A stretch of 64,000 nucleotides of DNA from Rhodocyclaceae bacterium. Its GTDB lineage: Bacteria > Pseudomonadota > Gammaproteobacteria > Burkholderiales > Rhodocyclaceae. Positions 57,155 to 64,000 of this stretch are shown here, piece after piece. The notes under the pieces were generated by a model. The model was not told where the DNA came from and searched no databases. It saw nothing but the letters and a program-made list of their open reading frames with translations. Each line of letters begins with the position of its first letter. Position 1 is the first letter of the stretch. A program made the translations under genes and the position numbers. The stretch lies in the NCBI GenBank assembly GCA_028869135.1, contig JAGWTC010000004.1:62001-126000 (forward strand), written 5' to 3'.

Positions 57155-60100
57155 TCAGACCAGGACGCGCTCGATACCGCCGTTGGTGGCGGCGCTAACG
57201 TAGTCCTTCATCCAGTTCTCGCCGAGGATCGCCTTGGCCATCTCGATGACGATGTAGTCGGCCGTGGTGTCGGCATCGTTGTCGTAGCGCATCAGACCCT
57301 GCAGGCACGATGGGCAGGAAGTCAGGATCTTGACGTCGCCGTCGAAACCGTCGGCACGCAACGCCGCCGCCCCCTTCTCGATCTCGCCCTGCTTCCTGAA
57401 ACGCACCTGGGTCGAGATGTCGGGACGCGACACCGCCAGCGTGCCGGACTCGCCGCAGCAGCGGTCGGACAGGGCAACGGGCTGGCCCATCAGCGCGTTC
57501 ACCGTCTTCAGCGGGTTGTGCGTCTTCATCGGCGTGTGGCAGGGGTCGTGGTACATGTAACGCGTGCCCGTGACGCCATCCAGCTTGATGCCCTTTTCGA
57601 GCAGGTACTCGTGGATGTCGAGCAGGCGGCAGCCCGGGAAGATCTTCTCGAACTCGTACTTCTGCAACTGGTCCATGCAGGTGCCGCAGGACACGATCAC
57701 GGTCTTGATATCGAGATAGTTGAGCGTGTTCGCGACGCGGTGGAACAGCACGCGGTTGTCGGTGGTGATCTTCTGCCCCTTGGCCTCGTCGCCGGCCGCG
57801 GTCTGCGGATAGCCGCAGCACAGATAGCCCGGCGGCAGCACGGTCTGCGCGCCGACGTGATAGAGCATGGCCTGCGTCGCCAGCCCCACTTGCGAGAACA
57901 GGCGCTCCGAGCCGCAGCCGGGGAAGTAGAACACCGCGTCGCCGTTGTAGTCGGCGGCATTCACCTTCTGCGGGTCGCGTATCACCGGCACGATCTTGTC
58001 GTCCTCGATGTCGAGCAGCGCGCGCGAGGTGCGCTTGGGCAGATTGCCCGGCATGGGCTTGTTGATGAAGTGGATCACCTGCGCCTTGACGGGCGGCTTG
58101 CCCAGCGTGGCCGGCGGATGGCGCACCACGTCGCGGGTCAGGCCGAACATCTTGCCCAGCTTGTAGCCCAGACGCTGCGCCTTGTAGCCCCACTCGATCA
58201 TGCCGGTGCGGATCAACTTGATCGTGGCCGGATCCTTGACGGTCAGGAAGGTCATCGCCGCGGCGGTACCGGGATTGAATTTCTTCTTGCCCTGCTCGCG
58301 CAGCAGATTGCGCATGGCAATGGATACATCGCCAAAATCGATATCCACCGGACACGGCGTCTTGCACTTGTGGCAGACGGTGCAGTGATCGGCAACGTCG
58401 GAAAATTCATCGAAATGCTTGAGCGAGATGCCGCGCCGCGTCTGCTCCTCGTACAGAAAGGCCTCAGTGAGCAGCGATGTCGCGAGAATCTTGTTGCGCG
58501 GCGAGTACAGCAGATTGGCGCGGGGCACATGTGTCGAGCACACAGGCTTGCACTTGCCGCAACGCAGACAGTCCTTGATCGATTCGCTGATCTGGCCGAT
58601 AGCCGACTGCTCCATGATCAGCGACTCGGTGCCGAGCAGCGAGAAGGACGGGGTATAGGCGCGCGACAGATCGGCACCCGGCAGGAGCTTGCCCTTATTG
58701 AAGCGGCCTTCGGGATCGACCTTCCGCTTGTATTCGCGGAACGGCGCGATCTCGTCCTCGTCGAGGAATTCCAGCTTGGTCAGACCGACGCCGTGCTCGC
58801 CGGAGATCACACCGCCCAGCGACTTGGCCAGCCTCATGATGCGCTCGACCGTATGCGTGGCGGTGGCCAGCATCTGATAGTGATCGGAGTTGACCGGAAT
58901 ATTGGTGTGCACATTGCCGTCGCCGGCGTGCATGTGCAGCGCGACGAAGACGCGGCCGCGCAGCACCGCCTTGTGGATCGCCTGCATGCGCTCGCGGATC
59001 GAGCGATACGGATCGCCGGAGAACATGACGTCCAGCGGTTCGCGGATTTCGTGCAGCCAGGACACGCGCACCGAGTAGTCCTGCATGCGGTGGAACAATG
59101 TCGGAGTTGATGCACGATTGCTCAGCTCGCCGGCCGTAATGCCGAACTGCGCGAACTGCGCTTCCGCCTGGGCCAGTGGTGTGTCGAGATTGTCGAACAG
59201 CCACTGCCAGCGTGCACGCGTCGTCGCCAGCAATTCCAGCGCGCGTTCGCGACGGTCGCCGAGCAGCACGTCCTTGTCGAGTCCGGTATCGGCGATGTCG
59301 AGCGGCACATCGCCCTGGAAGAATTCGGTCAGCTGGTCGCAGAGCTCCAGCTTGTTGGTGATCGACAGTTCGATATTGAAGCGTTCAATACCGTCGCAGT
59401 AGTCGCCCATGCGCGGCAGCGGAATCACCACGTCTTCGTTGATCTTGAAGGCGTTGGTGTGCTTGGCGATGGCGGCGGTACGGCCGCGGTCGAGCCAGAA
59501 CTTCTTGCGCATGTCGGGCGCCACGGCGATGAAGCCTTCGGCGCCGCGCAGATTGGTCATGCGCACGACTTCGGAGGCGGCGGCCATGACGGCCGTCTCG
59601 TCGTCGCCGACGATGTCGCCGATCAACACCATCTTCGGGCGGCCGTGGCGCTTGGCCTTGGTCGCGTAGCCGACGGCGCGCACATAGCGCTCGTCCAGGT
59701 GCTCGAGGCCGGCAAGGATGGCGCCGCCCGGTTGCGTCTTCAGATAGTCGGTGATTTCAACGATCGACGGCACCGCCTCGCGTACCTGGCCGAAGAACTC
59801 CAGACAGAAGGTGCGCGTATGCGTCGGCATGCGATGCAGGATCCAGGTCGCCGAGGTGATGATGCCGTCGGTGCCTTCCTTCTGCACGCCCGGCAGGCCG
59901 CCGAGGAATTTGTCGGTGACGTCCTTGCCGAGGCCGACCTTGCGGAACTTCGCGCCCGGCAATTCGACGATCTCTTCCCTGATGTGCTTGCTGCAGGCAG
60001 CATCATCGGGCGCGTAGGTGCGCACGCGGAACTGCACGAGCTCCTGATCGTGGATCTTGCCGAAGTTGTGGTTGAGGCGTTCGATCAGCTTCCAGTTGCC

Positions 60101-61042
60101 GTCGGGGTCGACCATCTTCCACGAGGCCAGATTGTCGAGCGCGGTGCCCCACAGCACGGCCTTCTTGCCGCCGGCATTGGTGGCGACATTGCCGCCGACG
60201 CAGCAGGCGTCAGCCGAGGTCGGGTCGCAGGCGAAGACGAGATCGGCCGCTTCGGCCGCTTCCATGGCGCGCCGCGTGACCACGCCGGCGCCGGTGAACA
60301 CGGTCGCATACGGGCGGTTCGTGCCCGGCAGAGTCTGCGTCTCGACACGGCCGAGATCGATGAGTTTTTCGGTATTGATGACGACCGACTTGGCCGACAG
60401 CGGAATCGCCCCGCCGGTGTAGCCGGTGCCGCCGCCGCGCGGGATGATGGTGAGGCCGAGCTCGATACAGCCGCGCACCAGCGGGCCGATCTCCTCTTCA
60501 GTATCCGGGCACAGCACGACGAAGGGATACTCGACGCGCCAGTCGGTCGCGTCGGTCACATGTGAAACGCGAGCAAGGCCGTCGAAGGCGATATTGTCGC
60601 GGCGCGTGTGGCGCGACAATATCTTCATCGTCTGCTTGCGCAGATCCCAGGTGTCGGAAAAATGCTTGGCGAAGGCGTCCACGGCGCGCTGCGCGGCCTC
60701 GACCAGTTGGCCGACGCGCTCGTTGCCGGCGCGGCGCTTTTCGACTTCGCGCAGACGATGGCGCAAGGCCTCGATCAGCGCGGCACGCCGATCCGGATTG
60801 GCGAGCAGGTCGTCTTCGAGGTAGGGGTTGCGCTGCACCACCCAGATATCGCCCAGCACCTCGTAGAGCATGCGCGCCGAGCGGCCGGTGACGCGCTCGG
60901 CGCGCAGGGTTTCGAGCACACCCCACATGTCCTCGCCGAGCAGGCGGATCACGATCTCGCGATCGGAGAACGAGGTGTAGTTGTAGGGGATTTCGCGCAG
61001 CCGGGCAGTCATTTTTGTGGGGTAGTCCTGCAAAGAAGCCAT
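57155..61042 (-). CDS. DUF3683 FAD-linked oxidase / iron-sulfur / CCG-domain fusion oxidoreductase
   Basis: The 1295-residue protein joins an N-terminal DUF3683 region ([20 protein letters not shown]), a FAD_binding_4 domain (about 165-330, [17 protein letters not shown]), a FAD-oxidase C domain, two [4Fe-4S] clusters ([11 protein letters not shown] and [12 protein letters not shown]) and two CCG domains ([28 protein letters not shown]). It resembles a D-lactate or glycolate dehydrogenase fused to a GlpC/LutA-like electron module. The organic substrate is unknown. Start ATG 61042 is used; ATG 61012 ([12 protein letters not shown]) fits homologues equally. It is usual in betaproteobacteria. 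Confidence 0.93.
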   Translation of the reverse strand: MASLQDYPTKMTARLREIPYNYTSFSDREIVIRLLGEDMWGVLETLRAERVTGRSARMLYEVLGDIWVVQRNPYLEDDLLANPDRRAALIEALRHRLREVEKRRAGNERVGQLVEAAQRAVDAFAKHFSDTWDLRKQTMKILSRHTRRDNIAFDGLARVSHVTDATDWRVEYPFVVLCPDTEEEIGPLVRGCIELGLTIIPRGGGTGYTGGAIPLSAKSVVINTEKLIDLGRVETQTLPGTNRPYATVFTGAGVVTRRAMEAAEAADLVFACDPTSADACCVGGNVATNAGGKKAVLWGTALDNLASWKMVDPDGNWKLIERLNHNFGKIHDQELVQFRVRTYAPDDAACSKHIREEIVELPGAKFRKVGLGKDVTDKFLGGLPGVQKEGTDGIITSATWILHRMPTHTRTFCLEFFGQVREAVPSIVEITDYLKTQPGGAILAGLEHLDERYVRAVGYATKAKRHGRPKMVLIGDIVGDDETAVMAAASEVVRMTNLRGAEGFIAVAPDMRKKFWLDRGRTAAIAKHTNAFKINEDVVIPLPRMGDYCDGIERFNIELSITNKLELCDQLTEFFQGDVPLDIADTGLDKDVLLGDRRERALELLATTRARWQWLFDNLDTPLAQAEAQFAQFGITAGELSNRASTPTLFHRMQDYSVRVSWLHEIREPLDVMFSGDPYRSIRERMQAIHKAVLRGRVFVALHMHAGDGNVHTNIPVNSDHYQMLATATHTVERIMRLAKSLGGVISGEHGVGLTKLEFLDEDEIAPFREYKRKVDPEGRFNKGKLLPGADLSRAYTPSFSLLGTESLIMEQSAIGQISESIKDCLRCGKCKPVCSTHVPRANLLYSPRNKILATSLLTEAFLYEEQTRRGISLKHFDEFSDVADHCTVCHKCKTPCPVDIDFGDVSIAMRNLLREQGKKKFNPGTAAAMTFLTVKDPATIKLIRTGMIEWGYKAQRLGYKLGKMFGLTRDVVRHPPATLGKPPVKAQVIHFINKPMPGNLPKRTSRALLDIEDDKIVPVIRDPQKVNAADYNGDAVFYFPGCGSERLFSQVGLATQAMLYHVGAQTVLPPGYLCCGYPQTAAGDEAKGQKITTDNRVLFHRVANTLNYLDIKTVIVSCGTCMDQLQKYEFEKIFPGCRLLDIHEYLLEKGIKLDGVTGTRYMYHDPCHTPMKTHNPLKTVNALMGQPVALSDRCCGESGTLAVSRPDISTQVRFRKQGEIEKGAAALRADGFDGDVKILTSCPSCLQGLMRYDNDADTTADYIVIEMAKAILGENWMKDYVSAATNGGIERVLV

Positions 61043-61133
61043 TTTAAGGCATTGCGCCGCAACAAAAAATAGCTAGGGGCATCAAAGCTTTGTATCAAGC
61101 GGCAAGGGCGCCTGGGTTACACTCCGGCGCCTC

Positions 61134-62462
61134 ATGAAATCGCTCAACTTCTTCCCCCTTTTCCGCAATATCTTCCAGATCGCCTGGCCGGTACTTGTGT
61201 CCCAACTCGCCTTGACGGGCTACGGCGTGCTCGACACGGTCATGGCCGGACGCCTGGGCGCGCTGGAACTTGCCGGCGTCGGCATCGGCGCGGTGATTGC
61301 CCTGACCATCATGGTCACCTGCAGCGGCGTGCTGCTGGCGCTGACGCCGCTGATTGCGCACCTGCACGGCGCCGGTCGGCCCGAAGACATCGGCGAGGAA
61401 GTCCGCCAAAGCCTGTGGGTGGCTGTGGGCGTGACCATCGTCGCCATGCTGCTGATGCAGTTTCCCGACCCCATCCTCAAGCTCGCCTCGATGCCGACCG
61501 ACGTGGAGGCACATGCGCGCGCCTACCTGATGGCCAATAGCTGGGCCGCGCCGGGGCTGATGCTGTTCCGCGTCTTCAATGGTCTGGCCACCGGCATCGG
61601 TCAGCCGCGTGCGGCTATGCGCTTCTACCTGCTGGGTCTGGCGCTCAAGCTGCCGCTCAATCTGCTGCTGCTGCCGCATTTCGGCGGCGCCGGTTGCGCC
61701 TGGGCTACCGCCATCGTGAATACCATCCTCGCCGTGCTCGCCTGGGGCTGGGCCATGCGCGCCGGCAACTACCGGGATTTCCATGTGTTCACGCGCTTCA
61801 GCCCGCCGCGCTGGTCGGCGATTGTCGAGTTTCTCAAGCTCGGGCTGCCGATCGGCGCCAGCTTTTTGATCGACATCTCCGCCTTCGCTTCGATGGCCTT
61901 GTTCATCGCTCGCTTCGGCCCCGAGACTTCCGGCGCGCATCAGATTGCCGCCAACCTGACCTCCTTCACCTACATGCTGCCGATGTCACTGGGCATAGGC
62001 GCTTCGGTGCTGGCCGGGCGCGCACTGGGCGGGGGCGATCCGGAGCTGGCGCGACGCGTCGGCAGCGTCTGCCTGATCGCCGCCATCGGCCTGGGACTCG
62101 TCATGAGCGCAGTGCTGTTCTTCGGCGCACCTCTGATCGCCAGCGCCTACACCAATGACGCCAGCGTCTATCCCATCGCCGTGATGTTCATCAAGCTCGT
62201 CGCGCTGTATCACATCGCCGATGCGCTACAGGCCTCGACCATCAACGTGCTGCGCGGCTTCAAGCGCACTACCGTACCGATGGTGGTCTACGCGGTCGCC
62301 CTGTGGGGCGTCGGTCTGGGCGGCGGTTACTGGTTCGGCATCGTGCGCGAGGTCGGCGCGCCGGGCTTCTGGCTGGCGGGCACGGCGAGCCTGGCTATCG
62401 CAGGGGTTGCAGTGACCATCTACTTCCTGCGCGTGTCGCGGGTTCCGCAAGCAGGGCAATAG
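61134..62462 (+). CDS. MATE family efflux transporter
   Basis: The 442-residue protein has 12 predicted membrane helices in two halves, with WPVLVSQLALTGYGVLDTVMAGRLG at the start (sections such as LTGYGVLDTVMAG) and GASFLIDISAFASMALFIAR in the second half. It resembles NorM-type exporters driven by Na+ or H+. Substrates are unknown. Its last 68 bases overlap the convergent cobC-like gene. It is divergent from the DUF3683 gene (92-base spacer). Confidence 0.93.
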   Translation: MKSLNFFPLFRNIFQIAWPVLVSQLALTGYGVLDTVMAGRLGALELAGVGIGAVIALTIMVTCSGVLLALTPLIAHLHGAGRPEDIGEEVRQSLWVAVGVTIVAMLLMQFPDPILKLASMPTDVEAHARAYLMANSWAAPGLMLFRVFNGLATGIGQPRAAMRFYLLGLALKLPLNLLLLPHFGGAGCAWATAIVNTILAVLAWGWAMRAGNYRDFHVFTRFSPPRWSAIVEFLKLGLPIGASFLIDISAFASMALFIARFGPETSGAHQIAANLTSFTYMLPMSLGIGASVLAGRALGGGDPELARRVGSVCLIAAIGLGLVMSAVLFFGAPLIASAYTNDASVYPIAVMFIKLVALYHIADALQASTINVLRGFKRTTVPMVVYAVALWGVGLGGGYWFGIVREVGAPGFWLAGTASLAIAGVAVTIYFLRVSRVPQAGQ

Positions 62463-62952
62463 GCTCGGCATGCGCAAAGCGCAGCGCCAGCCATTCGTCT
62501 TGCGGTAGTCCGAGCAACTCGGCGAGCACCAGTTTCATCACGCCCGCATGCGTGACCCACACGCAATCGCGACCATCCGCCTCAAGCTCGGCCAGCAGTG
62601 CCCTGACGCGTTGCCGCATCTGCGCCACGCTTTCACCGCCGTGGTCGACGAACCCGAGCGGATCGGCGGCCCAGGCATCCAGCGCCGCTCGCGGCAGCGC
62701 ATCCCAGTCCTGCATTTCCCAGGCGCCGAAATCCAGCTCGGTCAGGCGCGGATCGATTCGGTACTCGGACGACAGCGCCGCGGCGAATTCGGCGCAGCGA
62801 CGCAAGGGGCTGCTGACGACCAGCAGGCCGGGCGGCAGCAGATTGAGTACCGCCTCTGCACTCCACGGCTGGCGCAAAGGCAGATCGGCGCGACCGTAAC
62901 AGAGGCCCTCGGCCACCTCCGGCTGCGGATGGCGGATCAGGAAAAGGCGCAC
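62395..62952 (-). CDS. cobC: Histidine phosphatase, alpha-ribazole phosphatase-like
   Basis: The 185-residue phosphatase carries the RHP catalytic motif (LFLIRHPQPEVAEGLCYGR), ELDFGAWEMQDWD and VWVTHAGVMKLVL with the second histidine. In CobC proteins it removes the phosphate of alpha-ribazole phosphate or of adenosylcobalamin phosphate. The start is GTG 62952, inside the 3' end of cobS (16-base overlap), and no ATG is available. The cobS context supports the role. The end overlaps the MATE gene. Confidence 0.88.
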   Translation of the reverse strand: MRLFLIRHPQPEVAEGLCYGRADLPLRQPWSAEAVLNLLPPGLLVVSSPLRRCAEFAAALSSEYRIDPRLTELDFGAWEMQDWDALPRAALDAWAADPLGFVDHGGESVAQMRQRVRALLAELEADGRDCVWVTHAGVMKLVLAELLGLPQDEWLALRFAHAEPIALLAEPATRAGSRWSLQPLR

Positions 62953-63698
62953 AACAGCCCAAGATAGAAAAACACTTCCGCCAGTTGCTGCGTCGCGCCG
63001 AGCACGTCGCCCGTGTAACCGCCGATGCGGCGACGCGTGTAGGCGGCCATCAGCAGCGTGACGGCGACAACCGCCAGCACCCCCTGCAGCGCCAACTGCC
63101 AGGACAACAGCCAGCCCAGCAATACCGTCGGCAGCAGGCCGAACAGCCAGGCCGTGGCGAGTTCGCCGCCGCCGATGCGCACCGCCAGCGGCTTGGACTT
63201 GCCGTCTTCGTCGCGGACGTAATCGAGCGCGTAGATCAGTGTCGTCGCGGCGGCGCGCGAAATTGGATGCGCCGCCAGCAATGCCGACAGCAAGCTGTCG
63301 TCCAGTTCGTAGAGCGCATTCCACTTGGTCAGCAGGAGCACACCGATGCCGATGGCGCCATAGCTGCCGATGCGCGAATCCTTCATGATGCGCAGCACGT
63401 CCTCCTTGGTCCAGCCGCCGCCGAAGCCGTCGCAGCTGTCGGCAAAGCCGTCTTCGTGGAAAGCGCCTGTGGCCAGCAGGGTCGCGGCCATGCCGAGCAA
63501 TACTGCGATGGACAGCGGCAGCACCCAGGCCGCGGCCCAGGTCACGGCGGCGCCGATCAGGCCGACGATCCAGCCGACCAGCGGAAAATAGCGCGTGGCG
63601 CGATTGAGCTGCGCGTCACTATGCCCAACCCAGGCCGGCACCGGCAGGCGCGTGAAGAAACGCAGCGCGGCGAAGAAGTATTCGAGTTGCGCGCGCAT
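62937..63698 (-). CDS. cobS: Adenosylcobinamide-GDP ribazoletransferase
   Basis: The 253-residue integral membrane protein joins adenosylcobinamide-GDP to alpha-ribazole in late cobalamin synthesis. RFFTRLPVP is the family N-terminus, GAFHEDGFADSCDGFGGGW carries the metal-binding aspartates, and KDSRIGSYGAIG and YTGDVLGATQQLAEV complete the signature. It follows cobT by four bases and overlaps cobC. Confidence 0.97.
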   Translation of the reverse strand: MRAQLEYFFAALRFFTRLPVPAWVGHSDAQLNRATRYFPLVGWIVGLIGAAVTWAAAWVLPLSIAVLLGMAATLLATGAFHEDGFADSCDGFGGGWTKEDVLRIMKDSRIGSYGAIGIGVLLLTKWNALYELDDSLLSALLAAHPISRAAATTLIYALDYVRDEDGKSKPLAVRIGGGELATAWLFGLLPTVLLGWLLSWQLALQGVLAVVAVTLLMAAYTRRRIGGYTGDVLGATQQLAEVFFYLGLLCAFS

Positions 63699-63702
63699 TG
63701 CT

Positions 63703-64000
63703 CTAGCCTTTCTGGCTCACGCCGGCGGCATCGAAGCTTGCCATCTCGTCAAGGAAAGCGCAGGCGGCCTTGAGCAGCGGGTAGGCCAGCGCCGCGCCCG
63801 TGCCTTCGCCGAGGCGCAGCCCGAGCTGCAACAGCGGTTGCGCTTCGAGGTGGCGCAGCTGCAGCGCATGGCCGGCCTCGTCCGAGCAATGTGCAAACAC
63901 GCAGCATTCGCGCACCGCCGGATTGATGCGAACCGCCACCAGCAGCGCTGCAGTGACGATGAAGCCGTCGATCAGCAGGACCATGCGCCGCTCGGCCGCG
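63703..64000 (-). CDS. cobT: Nicotinate-nucleotide-dimethylbenzimidazole phosphoribosyltransferase, 5' part beyond the window
   Basis: Only the last 98 residues are inside the window. They show [31 protein letters not shown], and [20 protein letters not shown], whose Glu is the CobT catalytic base, then [14 protein letters not shown]. CobT makes alpha-ribazole phosphate from dimethylbenzimidazole and NaMN. It lies just upstream of cobS, so the operon order is cobT-cobS-cobC. Confidence 0.95.
   Translation of the reverse strand, partial: AAERRMVLLIDGFIVTAALLVAVRINPAVRECCVFAHCSDEAGHALQLRHLEAQPLLQLGLRLGEGTGAALAYPLLKAACAFLDEMASFDAAGVSQKG

Overview
The window is a chromosomal segment of a high-GC betaproteobacterium, most likely of the Rhodocyclales/Azoarcus-Dechloromonas type. 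The evidence is gene order and protein type: ponA facing pilMNOPQ-aroK-aroB-dgt-gltB-gltD, the cyaY/lptM/lysA block beside ponA, an HslV with a betaproteobacterial short propeptide, a PhaM-family polyhydroxyalkanoate (PHA) granule protein, and a 1295-residue DUF3683 flavin/iron-sulfur oxidoreductase. I see no rRNA, tRNA, CRISPR array, insertion sequence, phage or plasmid gene. It reads as a dense housekeeping region with some signalling and metal or stress genes. Two genes are cut by the window edges: a sensor histidine kinase on the left and cobT on the right.

Layout. 1-4.2 kb: a partial cache/PAS histidine kinase and a CHASE-PAS-GGDEF diguanylate cyclase. 4.2-8.1 kb: ychF, a membrane-linked methyltransferase, and a tightly overlapping three-gene operon of a ParA-like ATPase, a short PhaM protein and an unknown helical protein. 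8.1-14.4 kb: a DEAD-box RNA helicase with a repetitive charged tail, a flavoprotein, the GTPase ylqF, a 44-residue small protein with a perfect ribosome binding site, a zinc metallopeptidase and a MarC protein. 14.4-18 kb: an MFS drug exporter, then the nitric-oxide module hmp + nsrR with an NsrR-type operator. 18-21.8 kb: an alcohol dehydrogenase-like protein, a periplasmic FKBP, dusC coupled to a DUF3820 gene, a 52-residue membrane protein and a universal stress protein. 21.9-31.4 kb: glmU-glmS and gltB-gltD. 31.6-39.6 kb: dgt, aroB, aroK and the type IV pilus assembly operon pilMNOPQ. 39.7-44 kb: PBP1A, cyaY, lptM and lysA. 44-49.4 kb: a lipoprotein phospholipase D/cardiolipin synthase-like protein, a DUF421 protein, a PCu(A)C copper chaperone, an AEC carrier and hslVU. 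49.5-56.3 kb: a STAS-like protein, a ZnuD-like TonB receptor with a small secreted Cys/His protein, rlmI and a degenerate EAL-HDOD protein. 56.4-64 kb: carbonic anhydrase, the DUF3683 oxidoreductase, a MATE exporter and the cobT-cobS-cobC cobalamin genes.

How the genes work together. Nitrogen enters glutamate through GltBD, which appears to be under NtrC: two NtrC-type sites about three helical turns apart lie upstream of gltB, with one -24/-12-like sequence between them and the gene. Glutamine-dependent GlmS and GlmU make UDP-GlcNAc for the wall that PBP1A polymerises. NO is sensed by NsrR and removed by Hmp. Surface behaviour is represented by type IV pilus assembly proteins, a diguanylate cyclase, a degenerate EAL-HDOD protein and a sensor kinase.

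The most interesting element is the ParA-PhaM-unknown operon at 6289-8041. It looks like a dedicated system for positioning and segregating PHA storage granules, in which the nucleoid-binding tail known from Ralstonia PhaM is missing and a ParA-type ATPase may take its place. This is an inference from gene content and overlap, not a demonstrated function.
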